The notes under the pieces are model-generated. The model was not told the DNA's origin. It saw nothing but the letters and a program-made list of their open reading frames with translations, and ran no database searches. 64,000 nt of DNA from Gordionus sp. m RMFG-2023 (lineage: Eukaryota; Nematomorpha; Gordioida; Chordodea; Parachordodidae), in NCBI RefSeq assembly GCF_954871325.1, contig NC_088778.1:6171743-6235742 (forward strand). Direction: 5' to 3'. This document shows, in pieces, positions 22,049 to 34,339 of this stretch. The stretch's first letter is position 1. Each line of letters opens with the position of its first letter. Both the position numbers and the translations under genes were made by a program.

Positions 22049-22620
22049 CTATAATGTGATTTTTAATTTTCGTGGGAAATTTGTCAATTCATCAAGAATT
22101 TCGTTTATGGCCAAATCTCTGTGGTTATTTAAGAGAGCTAGCACATTTAACCGAGATTCGGAAGTAGTATTTAGTAAATAAGTTTTCAACCTCCTCAAGT
22201 TAGAAAAGTTCCTTTCATTCAGTCGTACATGTTGTAATAGGCTAACATGCAAGAATATCAGACAATTTCAAAATATTTGTAACTTGAGCCAAGATCTCCT
22301 TACACAGATTGAGCGCATCAAATAACCAATTAAAATGATTTCAATATCAATACATAGAATGAAATTTGATTTGGCTAAATATTTAATTTTACCAATGGTG
22401 GCATCAGAAAACGAAGAAGAGTCTTTAGGTAATAAAATTTGTAGATTGCTAAAGACTAGTTTTTTTCTATCTAAAAACCGTAGTTTTATTTGCGATAAAA
22501 AAGTATCTAAGCATGGGATGAAAATGGATATTTTATAATATTCTTCAGTTGAGTCAACATTTATATTACATATCATTAGTTGCCTAGGCGAGGGTTTAAT
22601 TAATGTTATAAAACAGTCAA
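22049..22620 (-). pseudogene. hAT transposase C-terminal remnant (ZMYM/DUF4371-like)
   Basis: On the minus strand two frames, 22268-22576 and 22049-22252, match the end of a hAT transposase of the ZMYM1/DUF4371 type: EEYYKISIFIPCLDTFLSQI, then RFLDRKK, FSNLQILLPKD, and after a break NERNFSNLRRLKTYLLNTT and LNVLALLNNHRD, the dimerisation region. The helix bearing the usual CERSFS block is altered to LNERNFS. The N-terminal and catalytic parts are missing. It is a decayed copy, distinct from the BED-type hAT at 12513. Confidence 0.75.
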
Positions 22621-22629
22621 TTCACTATT

Positions 22630-25355
22630 GGTTACGCGTCTGAATAACCGGTATAGTATAACCAATTTAAATTCTCCTAATTAATTACCAATAATTATGA
22701 AAAATAAATTCAAAGGTAAAGATTAAATTAACTTATGGTGTATATAAATAATAATCGATATTTTTTTTAAACTTTAATTTAAGAAGAATCTTTAATTTTT
22801 TTGAAAAATGAAAAAATTCCGAAATAATTTCATAAATTAAACTATTATATATATATAATTTAATACACTTAGATTTAATTGGGGAATTTCATATTTTATT
22901 TTATTTTATTATAAAAAATATAAAAGTGATATAAAAATATAACAATAAAAAAAAATTTAGCTTTTAAAATATAATATATTTTATTTTTACAATTTCACCT
23001 ATATTAAATTTTTTTTGTGTTAGTGATTTAGCCAGGATTTACATATGGGGAGGTTGAACTTGAAAGACATATTCCAAATATTATAATAGAAAATATTTTA
23101 TTGTACGCGCTTGTTTGATTAACATTGTTACTTATTGTGAAGATAATAGAGAGATTCGAGAGGTTTTTTTTCAAGAATGGAATTTATCACCGTGAATTAT
23201 TTGTATTTATGATGCAGAGTATTATAATTTGATTGGAGAAAATAATTTATGATATAAATATTAAGGGTAATTGCCTATTTTTAAAATAATAGGCAAAACC
23301 AATGGCATATTACAGGTAATACTTAAGAGTGTGCCGCTTGTCTTTAACTAGGAACTCCGCTTCTAGTATCAAATATTAGATTTAAATTCAAATCTTATTT
23401 CTACTTTTGAGTAAATTTCATTTTAAAATATTTTGTGAAAAATATAACCCACCCAATATTTTATTGCATATACTTTAATATTATAATCAACTGAAATATA
23501 AACTATTTCATAACTTGTACATTTTGTTGAGTTTATTTAAAATTTAATTTTTATAAATTTATATGTGTTTTTTTAAATTTCTTTTAAAATTACTTTTAAT
23601 CAGGTTAATTTTATTGCGTTTTTCATTAAATGTTTTTTACATTTAAATTTTTTTTTTTTGCTTTTTGCAACCCTAATTTGCTGTAGTATATTTGCAATCG
23701 TGATAGCGTATTTATGGGAGTGCACCTGAGGTTATGTATTTGCTTCGCTGTAAAGTATTCGCGATAATGTATTACAGGGTATTGCATAGATTTTAATTGA
23801 TTAAGGGTTTAATAAAATATTATTTGTAAAACTTTGATATTAATATCGGGAAAATTATTAGGTTATTTTGACCCCCAACTTTCTTTTTAAATTGTTTATT
23901 ACTCCTTAGATGGAAAATTTTTTGTTTAAAACGTGATTAATACCGGATTTTAGCGCTAAGCCCTCTAGTTTTGACAAGTAACAGAGCTATGAGAGGTTTC
24001 CTCATCATCAAATTAGATATTTAATCTAGGGGAAAAAAAATGAGGAGCCTATCACACGTTTGTGGGCAAGCCACACACACTTGTCCAAATTCGGAACATA
24101 AAAATGGTGAAAAGTTGAAATGAAAAAAAATACAAGCAAAAGCATATGTTAGCTTAAGAATTAATCAAATACCATCGAATTTATAATATAATTAAGTTAT
24201 GTCAAATTAAATCATTAAGCATTCCTTGTGGTTATAAAATAAATGCAAATTGATTATGTCAAATTAACTCATTGGACTTTAAAGGATTAAGATCGTTCTA
24301 CCCTTTTTATCATTTTTGAAAAATTTGCCCTTCTTTAGAATGCTAAAACATGTATATATATATAGAATGTTTGAATTTCAAATTTGTTATAATTTTTAAA
24401 AAAATATATATATGTACTAAATAGAGACATTATTCACACTATTGCTTTTTAAGTCACCAATAAATTTTTTTTTTGATCAAACATTATGGCGGTTATTCTC
24501 AAATACAAAGTTTTGCGAATGTGAAAAAAAATGAAACAACAGAGAAGAAAACCATCAAATAGAAAAGAGGGAATATTTTGCGGCGATACTCCTCTTAAAA
24601 TATTATTCTTTTTAATAAAAATTCAGATATAAAAAGAGTTCACAAAATGATCAAGTGACCTTTAATCTTTTTAATGTAATAAATATAATCAATCCGCTTT
24701 TTTAAAATTAATAGATCTGTTAAAAGAAATCACTTTTATCAAATAAAATATAACTTCTTAACTCGGTTAACTAAATTGAAATGAAAAAAAAAATATAATG
24801 GGTTTTTTAAAAAGGGAAAAAGTTATATACAAGAATTTTAATTTTTATATATTGATTCTAATTATTGCAAATGCCTTGATTTAAATTATTAGAAAGTCAT
24901 AATTAGGGCTAAGGTTATTATCAAAATATAGGTTATAAATAATATCTACAGCATATTCTCTGAGATTTTTCCTAATTCATGAATTATTCTATCATGGTAA
25001 GAGGGAATAGGTGAGATTTATTTCTAAAAATTTTACCGGATATCTATAGGTCAATTAATTGTAAACGTAGGTTTTATTTTTATAAAAAAGATTTTGAGTG
25101 TTTTTACTTTTTTTTTAATTATAAAAATGCTTTTATCCTAAAATTTTTGAATTATAGGTTGTTATTTTAAAAAAATTATTAATTCAAATTAGTGTTTGTG
25201 GTAATATACTGTATAAATTGGGGGGGGGGCATTTTAAGATTATTAAAATAATATTTATAACAATATGCAAATTTCTGATGGGGGGGGGGATTTTACCTTC
25301 CCTTTCTTGGTTACATGCCGGCTATATATTCAAACTTCAAAGGTATATATAATAT
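22630..25355. other. intergenic DNA with small relics
   Basis: No gene is visible. At 23690-23790 the strings TATTCGCGATAATGTATTA and CAATCGTGATAGCGTATTTA resemble the flanks of the 14 bp minisatellite at 31235-31740. Runs of about ten G occur near 25220 and 25281. A string at 23024-23070 (AGCCAGG, GGGGAGGTTGAAC) looks like a transposon end. The rest is AT-rich. Confidence 0.5.
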
Positions 25356-25359
25356 GTTT

Positions 25360-27035
25360 TGCCCTGCGATTTTTCTAAATAAATCATTTTTGTATATATT
25401 TCCAAAAATATAACAATGAAAATAATTTAAAACCCAATTAATATTTTCTTTAATAAAAATAATATACAAATATCGGGTAAATATTTTCCTTTAAATTTTT
25501 TTTAAAATACTGTTGCATTTTTGCTCTGTAATGCACGATGACAAAATCATATAATTAAAAAATATAAGAGTTGCTAAAAATAATTCTATTTTTTTTGGAA
25601 AAATATATAAAATAATATGATGAATAAAACCAGTTTCAGTGGAGAATACTTCCGCAAAGCCAACCATGTAAATATAATTCTTACAGCAACCTCTCGCTCT
25701 CAGTTGACTACAAACATTATAAGGAAAACATCTTATCCATAGACACCAACTTAGGGTTAGCATTATTCCTTCTTATTATGAGCCCTTTCGGCATATTGGG
25801 AAATATGTATATTTTAGCTGATTTGAATGAGTGGCATTGCTTCAAAAGTAAAATGAATAAAATACGGTATTACAAGAAAAACGTCAAATTTTACCTGAAG
25901 GGCATATGTTACGGCTGCTTATTTCTCTGCCTCCTTTTTCTATTTTGGCCATACTATTATTTACTAAAAGGGTGTGCTAGGGAAATGGAACTTTTGCCTT
26001 CATGCTTTGGCTAGTTAAATTGGAGTGGATCCTGGAGGAAGCTGTCATATGTTTTGTAAATTATTTAATTTCTATAATGTGTATAGACACCTACATAACT
26101 ATGAAGCACCCTATCTTTTACCGTAATAAGTGCGCTTACTATGGTAGGACAATTAGAATAATAGTTTTAGCAATCGCTTTTTTTTCAATTCTGGTTGTTT
26201 TATCCTTCGGATTTTATTTCGATATACTTTCTCACTCTCCCCTCAGTCCGCTTATATCATTAGATCAAAATCATACTTTTAAACTAAACCATACTACTAT
26301 ACCCATATGGACTTGGGAGGTTAAACACAGTTATTTTATTCGTTTCAATAAAGACATAGTCTTATTTTCCAGAATATATGACCCCGTTGAGGTTGTTTTA
26401 GTTCACGTAATTCCTGGCGTATTAATATTCGTGCTCAACGGCTTGATTCTTCATTCATTTATTAACAGGGAACGAAAGTCTTTGGCAAAAATAAATAGTG
26501 GAATAGGAATGGTAGCACGGAGCAACGAACATATTACTCATACATCTGAAAATATAACTACCCCCATTTCTATCATATCCGGTCCCCCCGAAGAGAATAC
26601 CAAGCCTGTAGAAGCTAGAACAAGTAGTAATACTCAGAGTAACTTGATGCTCTCCGCGTATGTCACTGATAAGATCCATCAAATCAAAGACAGAAACACT
26701 AATTTAATCATATTAACCAGTCTTTTAAGCGTGATAACCTTTATATTTTCTATCCCTTGGATCGTTTTTATTATTATTAAAAGTACTTGTTGCGAAAGGG
26801 GACTTAAGTTGTGCAACCTCTTCTTTCAAATGGTGGCTCACGATTTAGTTTTCACCAAGTTTTACATTTTTCCATATCTCATATTGCTGGGAGACAAGCG
26901 TTTAAAAGACTCCTGGAGAATATTTTTCTTAGAGCACATCTATAAACCAATTAAAAAAATGTGGGAAAATATTTATTATAAGTTTTCACCATCTTATTTG
27001 ATTAATAACAAGGTTAACGTGCATTAATTTTTTTT
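25360..27035 (+). repeat. segmental duplication, copy 1 (GPCR unit)
   Basis: This unit aligns with 31770-33445 in direct orientation, including about 250 bp upstream of the ATG (CTGCGATTTTTC, AAATAAATCATTTTTG, AACAATGAAAATAATTT, AAATATTTTCCTTTAAATTT). The shared upstream DNA shows that gene and promoter were copied together. The copies are 4.7 kb apart and diverged by both substitutions and indels, so the event is not recent. Confidence 0.85.
25617..27027 (+). pseudogene. rhodopsin-like (class A) GPCR, copy 1, frame-broken
   Basis: Plasma-membrane receptor of the peptide/FMRFamide-receptor-like kind. ATG 25617 was chosen because copy 2 has the same MNK start. TM1 with a GILGNM Asn motif lies near 25750-25810, and TM2 at 25920-25970. 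The 341-codon frame at 26002-27027 holds TM3 with DTY in place of DRY (residues 29-31), TM4 (51-74), TM5 with Pro138, a long loop (153-232), TM6 with SIPW (250-253), TM7 with FPYL in place of NPxxY (290-293) and an amphipathic helix 8. NHT glycosylation sites lie at 90 and 96. Against copy 2 it lacks four bases in the N-tail and one A in an A-run before TM3, giving two frame changes. Either it is a pseudogene or the A-run shift is an assembly error. No intron is needed elsewhere. Confidence 0.7.
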
Positions 27036-27289
27036 AAAAATATATATTTTATTATGATATGAAGAAATAAAAAAATCAATAGTTTAAACATTTTTTTTTC
27101 ACCCAAGTTGTGAACTTAAGATATCAAAATTTTAGAGGAAAAAAATTAGCTATTATTTTTATTAAAATATAATTCTAATGTAAAAACATGGAATGAAATA
27201 TAATATTAATCATACTTGCCCCGGCTAGAGGGTAATTCCAGCAGATTTTAAGGCACGAGATATAGTGTCACTGCAATTGGTATGACTTA

Positions 27290-27570
27290 ATTTTTTTTTC
27301 TAGGCTTTTTAGAGACTGGAAATGCTATTCAATAATAAAATAGAAGCCCTGACTGTAATTTTTGGACTAAACAAATGTCGCGAATACCTAATTGGAAGAA
27401 AATTTATAATTTATACAGATCATTAAATCGTTATCGTTTCTTTTTAAGCATGATAATGAAAAATTAATATTGTCCCCTAGATTATAACGATGATAATTAC
27501 TAGTTTGTTTCGATATTGAATTTAAATATAACAGAGGCAAAGAAAATTATTTAATAGATATTTTAACAAG
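27290..27570 (+). mobile_element. Ty3/Gypsy-type LTR retrotransposon fossil (pol, RNase H region)
   Basis: Short conceptual peptides on the plus strand resemble the end of reverse transcriptase and the RNase H domain of Ty3/Gypsy elements, including an EALTVIFGL-like string and a YTDH-like core. It is a small broken fragment with several breaks and no LTRs in view. It looks old. It ends about 70 bp before dispersed repeat A copy 2. Confidence 0.6.
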
Positions 27571-27642
27571 ATTGGGAGATAAGAATGAAACAGAAAAAAA
27601 GTATTACGTAAAACAAACAAAATCGAGAAAGCTTAGTGATCT

Positions 27643-28084
27643 TAGTAGATGCAATCACGAAATAGCTTTCAATCTGCTACCGACACTATCTAATTAATTT
27701 CAGAAAAAAACCAATCCTTGCTGGATGTGAAACCAGATATATACGGTAAGTGAATGCATTAATCGCTAGGCGATAGAAACTTAGAAAACCTAAAATTATA
27801 TATATTATATATTATAAACTTTAAAAAAAATCTAAACATAAAATGATGGTCAATATTTTAAGTGCATGAGTGTACACAAAGAAAATTATGGGTGGAAGGG
27901 GGAGGGGGGTTGTTAAAATTAAATCGGGCGGTTATTCCTCAGAAATTAATCAGAAAGATTTAAAAATTTTAACATGGGAAGCATCATCAATGTGTAGAAC
28001 GTATAAAACAGCGGGGTCGAGAATATGCCTGATAGCCTAGTATGAACAATGAAATATTCAGTAAAGGTTGTAAGATCTGTAATA
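27643..28084 (+). repeat. dispersed repeat A, copy 2
   Basis: This aligns with 16443-16873 over its full length, with differences concentrated in A/T runs and near the G-rich patch (GGGGGAGGGGGGTTG, longer here than in copy 1). Both copies start near TAGTAGATGCAATC or its variant and end after GATCTGTAATA. Confidence 0.8.
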
Positions 28085-28094
28085 CTTGGTCAAG

Positions 28095-28790
28095 TATGTC
28101 ACCTAGAAACAGAGGTAGTACATGGTAGAAGGAAAATCAGCCAGGGAAACGTATTTAAGTAGACTTTACCTAAAAGAAAATCTTTTGGTGGTTTGGTGTA
28201 TTAAAATTTTAGGGTGGGCGTGAATTGACCATTAAAGTGGTGGTAATGGTTTTAAAGAAATCATGCGAAATCCGTGTTTTCTAAAACAATAGTTTTCGTA
28301 TTAGACCCGCATTCCTTAGTGAGGGTTTCAAAAAATTTAGCAGATGAACCAATGTAATAGCAGTGTTAAAAAATTGGTTAAAAGGTAAAAGATGGTCATA
28401 GTAAAATATGTGCAGCTATTTTGTATTATAATTAACGTATAAAAGTGGCGGGAGAAAAGGGGGTCCCCAACTGAAAATATTTTGGGCATAGAATGCGAAA
28501 ATTATTGGATATGTTAAAAAAAAGAGAAAAGAAATGATTATCGAATGTTTGGGAAGCAAACAGAATAAATGAGGTTCGAAAATGATACTGAGGGAGTCAG
28601 TCATCCCGAATACATTAGGAAAAGAATTTTAAAAAAGAATTAAAAATGGATATATTTAATATTACCGTTAGAATTTAAAAAATTGTAAATGAAATCGTTA
28701 TATTAGTGAATAGCATGAAAAAGGAAAAAAAAGTGATATATAGCTAAATACATCGGAATACTTTAAAAACATAGTCAAATATTATCCCCC
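28095..28790. other. intergenic DNA, possibly mobile-element debris
   Basis: Somewhat less AT-rich than average, but no frame on either strand can be assigned to a family. The 62-codon minus-strand frame at 28416-28604 lacks features. Its position beside the Gypsy fossil and repeat A suggests transposon debris, which is inference only. Confidence 0.4.
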
Positions 28791-28794
28791 CTTA

Positions 28795-28912
28795 CCTTGC
28801 AATCGCAGTTAGCTCGAATTCGTAAGGATAAATTCAAAATATGCTCTATTTTTGCTTTTCTTCACCAGCGAATTCTGAATACCCGCGAATTCGCTCTAAC
28901 TGTGAATGCAGG
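28795..28912. mobile_element. 118 bp foldback element
   Basis: 28795-28822 (CCTTGCAATCGCAGTTAGCT then CGAATTCG) and 28886-28912 are reverse complements with a few differences. The centre contains a further GCGAATTC string. GC content is above the surroundings. It is a third, unrelated hairpin family in this window. Confidence 0.65.
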
Positions 28913-28914
28913 TT

Positions 28915-29780
28915 GGTTAGGAATTATTACTATGTGAAATTCATAAGCCATTTTTTAAATGTGTATTTATAATAATGAATTAAATTTGTGCGCAATATGG
29001 TATTAGGCGTCGTAAGGCTTAATTTGGAATTAAACTGAGACATTTATCGAAATATTATAAATAAATTTAGATAATAAATTAAAAGAGTGCCTATAAATAA
29101 ATGAATAAAATTTCGGATGTCGAATTTTTTGCGGGAATTAATTATAAACTGGCAATTAAAATCCGAGGGCGCGAAGAATAAATAATTTTTAAAAAACAAA
29201 ATTGTATTATTATTATTATTTTCTTACATTATAAATGAATTCGAAATAATAATTTTATAATGATTATTTTATTATACTAATTGATTTGTATCTTAAATTT
29301 TATTGCAGCCAATGCTTTATGCATTCTTTATTTTTATTCCCGGAAATAATTTGTAGGCATGATGAGAATTGTTTTGGATATCTTTATTAACGAATGGATA
29401 AATTTAAATTTTAAACATTTAGTAAGTGTTGTCAAAAATAATATATGTGAGCCTGGAGATTATGCTCAGCAATAGCAGAATAATCTGGACTTCTATGATA
29501 AATCTAGAGGCTTATATAATATTATTTTGGTTAAAATCTTAATCGGGCCGTTTTATATATTTTGTAGCATGCAATATAAATTGAATAAAATTCTCAATCC
29601 ATATAGATTGAATTACCTTTTTTGAAAATACATATCCGAATCATTAAATCTATCATGATTGGATTTATTCTGTCCTATAAAAAAACAGTTACTTCTTTGG
29701 CTTTTTATATTTTTCGTAAAATATATCCTTTTTATTTTCTCATCCAATTAAATTTTTATTTCCCTTTACCTGGAAATTAT
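28915..29780. other. intergenic DNA with repeat F copy 2
   Basis: 29450-29560 resembles 2690-2815. The 94-codon frame at 29622 overlaps the start of repeat C copy 2 and has no coding features. Nothing else is recognisable. Confidence 0.5.
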
Positions 29781-30095
29781 GGAAGCTTACATTTTACATT
29801 TTTACCCATTTTCTTTAAAAAAAATTCAAAAAATTTAAAAAATTTAAAAATTGACAATTGTCACTTTTCTATAGTACATCTTACACTGAAATCTTCATGT
29901 TTATAATAAATATTTTTACCCATTTGCTTCAAAAAAGTTTAAAGATAATGATTATGCCAATTGTCACTCCGACTAAATGGGTCAACTAAGCCGACTAAAT
30001 GAATCAACATTCGACAAATTTATTCGCTCGAGTTCTTAGTCAAATTTTTTGACTAGTCGCCTTTTTGCGACTAAATTTAGTCCATTAACAACACT
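29780..30095 (-). repeat. element with about 110 bp tandem units (repeat C, copy 2)
   Basis: In reverse orientation this holds two to three of the 110 bp units (TTTTTACCCATTTGCTTC, ATTGTCACTTTTCTATAGTA) and the same leader (GGGTCAACTAAGCCGACTAA, GACTAGTCGCCTTTTTGCGA). The leader ends near 30090 in CATTAACAACACTAATT, whose complement GTTGTTAATG is hAT-terminus-like. This suggests a nonautonomous hAT element with expanded internal tandem repeats. Confidence 0.6.
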
Positions 30096-30099
30096 AATT

Positions 30100-31230
30100 C
30101 CTAATAATGACTATTATATTTTGAAACATTTATTTTTATGATCATAATTAATTGAATAATATTTTTAAAAAAAATAAGGTACAAGATTGATTAAATATTT
30201 GTTTTTAGCCCTAATAATTTTATAAAATTTATTGGAATAAAATATTTTTTTTGCTATCCAGCTCTATGCTTTTCCTCGAAGTTTCATTTTATAAAACGCG
30301 CAAAAGGAACTCAGATTAATGTATTAATCATTGAGTTCATTAGCTAAACCAACCTAGATCCTTATTGGCGAAATTGATATCTGGGTCGCGCCAATATTTA
30401 GTGTCTGAAGTTCTTAATATGTAAAAATTTATCAATCAGTTTTTCCAGTCACTAACCAAGAGTTATAAACTATTAAACTGTCTTCACTAAATTTTGAATG
30501 GTGATTCAAAAATAAATGACATCTAGATGAAATGAGAGATTTCATGATTTTACGATCTTTACAGATATTATTATTTTTTTATCTTTTTTGTAAAATATTA
30601 GTTTAAAATTTAATAGGAATCCGAATCTAATATTGAGAAGCAGCTTTAAGCATGAAGTTTGCCAAACCTTTCATACACTAATTCTATAGTTTAAGTCAAT
30701 ACGTCACATAATATTTTTTTTCCTCTTAATTACTCAGAATTAAAACTATTAATAATTTTTTTGCTAAGTAAAAATTTTAATTTTCTCAGAATTGAATTTC
30801 TTTGAAAATATAAAATATTGGTCAGAAATATTTACTATTTATGATTTTTAAAAAAAATCTGACAAAATCAGCAAAAATTTTTAACCCTTTGTATTTTTTT
30901 TATCTTTATTGGAAAAATTTCTAAGCATTTCAAAAATATTTGTTCAAATTTACATTTAATGGCATATAGGACCTTTTAAAAATATGTTAAGGAGGGGGGT
31001 ATATATATCTGGGTAAAAACCTGAACAAAATATTCCCTCCTTACTTACAACCATGCGTGAGAGGACCAGAAAGATATTAGTCAATTTATTTTTTATCATA
31101 TCAGATAAAAATTATATGTTTACTTAATAGACAATAGGTATCATAAGTTCCATAAAAACATTTCGCATTTATGATTTAAGGAACTTTTGTGAGTAAATTA
31201 ATATTCAATATGATGTTTTCCTCTAAATAA
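30100..31230. other. AT-rich intergenic DNA
   Basis: No gene, RNA gene or repeat could be recognised here on either strand. The less AT-rich patch at 30290-30400 has no sustained frame. Confidence 0.5.
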
Positions 31231-31234
31231 ATGC

Positions 31235-31740
31235 ATTCGCGATATTTTATTGATTCGCGGTAATGCGCTCGTGATATTGACTTCGCGCAAACACATTAGC
31301 GGTAAAAAATTTTCTGTAAAGGGTTCGCGAAAAAAGTTTCGTTAAAACGGGTTCCCAATAAATGTTTCGCTAAAATTTATTCGCATTAATAAATTCGCGA
31401 TTAAAGTTTAGCGGAAATAAATTCGCAAATAGCTTCGCCACATTGTCTTGGCCATATTGTCTTCGCCATATTGTCTTGGCCATATTGTCTTCGCCATATT
31501 GTCTTGGCCTTATTGTTTTCGCCATATTGTATTGTCTTCGCCATATTGTCTTCGCCATATTGTCTTCGCCATATTGTCTTCGCCATATTGTTTTCGCCAT
31601 ATTGTCTTTGCCATATTGTCTTCGCTATAAATGTTTCGAGGGAAAAATTTGCGGAATTGGTTTCGCGATATTACTTTTGCTATAAAATTACTTCGCGATA
31701 AACGACATCCGCGGTAAAAATCGGCTGAATTTACCTGATT
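31235..31740 (+). repeat. 14 bp minisatellite with degenerate flanks
   Basis: 31436-31625 is about 13 copies of a 14 bp unit CTTCGCCATATTGT, some with CTTGGCC. The flanks (31235-31435 and 31626-31740) contain spaced TTCGCGATAAT and TTCGCTATAAATGTTTCG strings that look like diverged older units. Because 14 is not a multiple of three and the unit lacks stops, frames on both strands stay open and translate to a 14-residue repeat (MAKTIWRRQYGEDN on the minus strand). These frames are repeat artefacts. Confidence 0.85.
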
Positions 31741-32040
31741 CGTAAAATATGACAAAATATTTAAATCAGTTTTCTCCTGCGATTTTTCCTAAATAAATCA
31801 TTTTTGAAAGTATTTTTCAAAAAAAAAGATAACAATGAAAATAATTTTAACGCCCAATTAATATATTACTTAGCAAAAATATTTTACAAATATCGGTTAA
31901 ATATTTTCCTTTAAATTTTTTATAAACACTATAGAATTTTTGTATTGCTTTGCGAAATGACTGTCAAAATCGTATTATTAAAAATATGCGAGATGCTAAT
32001 AATAATTCTTTTTTTTTTAAATAAAAAATATTATTAAAAT

Positions 32041-33413
32041 ATGATGAATAAGATAAGTTACGGAGAAGAACATCTACGTACTAACCACCCATGTAAATAT
32101 GATTTATACAACAACATTTCGCTCTCAGCTGACGACAGACATTATAAGGACAATGTTCTATCCATAGAGACCGACTTATGGCTGGCAATATTCCTACTTG
32201 TGATGAGTCCTATCGGGATATTGGGAAATTTGTAACTCTTGGCCGATTTGAACGAGTGGCATTTCAAAGGTAAAATGATAAATAAAGTACGGTATTTCAA
32301 GAAAAACGTAAAATTTTGAGCTGCTTGTTTCTATGCCTCCTTCTCCTATTTTGGCCATACTACTACTTATTTCCTGGGTGCGGCAGAGAAAATGGAACAT
32401 TTGCCTTCATGCTTTGGTTAGGTAAGGTGGAGTGGATTCTGGAGGAAGCCTTTATATGCTTTGTAAATTATTTAATCTCTATGATGTGTATCGACACCTA
32501 TATAGCTATAAAGTACCCATTTTTTTACCGCAATAAATATGCTCACACGGATAAGACTATCAGGATAATCGTTTTAGCATTCGCATTCTTCTCGATTCTG
32601 GTTGTTTTACCTTTCCTGTTTTACTTCGATATACTTTCTCACTCTCCCCTCAATCTGCCCATACCCATAGATCGAAATCATACTTTTAGACTAAACCATA
32701 CTACTGTACCTATATGGCCTTTGAAGGTTAAACATAATTATTTTATTCGTTTCAATAAGGACATTGATTTTTTTTCCAAAATATACGACCCTATCGATGT
32801 TGTCTTACACGTGACTCCTTGCCTAGTTATATTCGTAATCAACGGCTTCACTATTCGTTCATTTATTGTCCTGGAACAAAAAACATTGGCAAAAATAGCT
32901 AGTGGAATAGGAAGGGCAGCACGGAACAGCGAACATATCACCCATATATCTGAGAATGTTAGTGACCTTATTACCGGTTCCATGGAGGAGAATATTTAGT
33001 ACGGAAAAGTTAGAACAAGTAGTTTCAAACCAGTTGATGCTCGCGGTAACCTGAATCAACTAAGTGTGTATTTCACTGGTAAAGTCCAACAAATCAAAGA
33101 CCGAAACAAGAATATAATAATATTAACCAATCTTTTAAGCGTGATAACCTTTATCTTTTCTATCCCTTGGATCATTTTTATATTTATGAAGAGTACTCGT
33201 TGCGATAAAGGCATAAAAATATGCAACCTATTCTTCCAAACGATGGCTCACGATTTGGTTTTCGTCAAGTTTTACATATTCCCTTATCTCATATTGCTAG
33301 GAAACACGCATTTGAAAGACATCTGGGTAAGAATTTCCTTAAAGTGCATCTATAAACCACAATTAAAAAAATATGGAAAAATCTTTATTGCATGTTTTTA
33401 CCACGTTATATGA
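32041..33413 (+). pseudogene. rhodopsin-like (class A) GPCR, copy 2, pseudogene
   Basis: Paralogue of the gene at 25617, in the same orientation inside the duplicated unit (31770-33445). ATG 32041 gives an extracellular tail with NIS glycosylation, then TM1 (AIFLLVMSPIGILGN). Compared with copy 1 there is a TAA at the end of TM1, a roughly 15 bp loss before TM2 that also ends the frame, and a TAG in the third intracellular loop (32997-32999). 32316-32999 encodes TM2 to TM5 in one frame, including the Cys before TM3 that copy 1 reads in the wrong frame, and DTYIAIKYP. 33066-33413 encodes TM6 (SIPW) and TM7 (FPYL). With three separate lesions it is very probably dead. Confidence 0.75.
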
Positions 33414-33444
33414 TTAATAACAAGGTTAACGTGCGATAAGTTCC

Positions 33445-34335
33445 TTTTTAATTTCTCTTTCTTACTCAGATTATATTAATAAAAGAAAGGGGTGGGAGAG
33501 TGTCAGAGAAGGTAGGAAACTCAGGTTATCGAAATTCCTTGAATTCCTTGAGGAAAACGGTTTCCATAAATTAAGTACTTGATAATACGATTTCTAAAAC
33601 AAAAACTATTCTAATATAAAACATGTTAAGAAATATTAAGATTGGGATAGTGGTCTAGAGAATATAAAACTAAGCTTTATTTTTGATAACTTATTCGATA
33701 TCTACAAAGTGTTTTTAACCTTTTGCTAAGACTACAACTTTTTCCATTTCATATTATAATTCTATTTTAATTTGAATATTAACTTGTATATAAGCACAAT
33801 AAAAAATAACCATAATTTTCCTTGTTAAAGGTTATAGTTGGTGATAATATTGCCAGTGTAAAAAGTTTAAGTTTTAAAAGAAAATTTTATTTTGGCATCG
33901 TTTAAAAAAGAGGATCCCTTATGTATTTCGCATGGTTATGCAATCATACTTTGCCCTCAGGAGCTTTTTTGCTCCTTAAATTTTTAAAGCTTACGTTAAC
34001 AATTTTTTTTTTTTTTCTAAATATAATTTCCGCTCGACAAATATTTCGACTAGAAATCCTTAAGCTAATATTTCGAAATCTCATATTCCAGCCCGTGAAC
34101 CTTTGCCTCATGAGGCCCATTTTCCTTTCTCCCCCATCTATCAGCCAAACCCAGCAATCGAAAATCGGGCTAAAATGAAATTGTCTAGAATGCTATACAA
34201 TTTATTTTTAAAATGTTAAGCACTGATACATGTGTTAGTCTAAAGTATTGTGTCGCCTCAAAATTGAGAGGTAATCTGAATTATTCTATTAATCTTTTTT
34301 TTTTTAAAACGATATAAATATCAGACAAAAATCAA
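33445..34335. other. intergenic DNA
   Basis: No convincing gene. The 85-codon frame at 33921 has no domain signature. A short hairpin AGGAGCTTTTTTGCTCCT lies near 33960, of unknown meaning. A polypurine patch at 33480-33510 follows the receptor copy. Confidence 0.5.
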
Positions 34336-34339
34336 AACT

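Noticed and set aside
28416-28604. 62-codon minus-strand frame
   Set aside because: No recognisable motif, located in probable transposon debris.
31370-31755. Overlapping frames on both strands with repeating MAKTIWRRQYGEDN or SSPYCLRHIVFAIL peptides
   Set aside because: A stop-free 14 bp tandem unit keeps frames open on both strands; this is a repeat artefact, not a repeat protein.
33955-33975. AGGAGC-T6-GCTCCT hairpin as a transcription terminator
   Set aside because: The stem is only six pairs and the host is eukaryotic, where this signal has no established role.
33921-34178. 85-codon frame with a hydrophobic middle
   Set aside because: Dominated by F, L and I with poly-T in the middle; no conserved motif.
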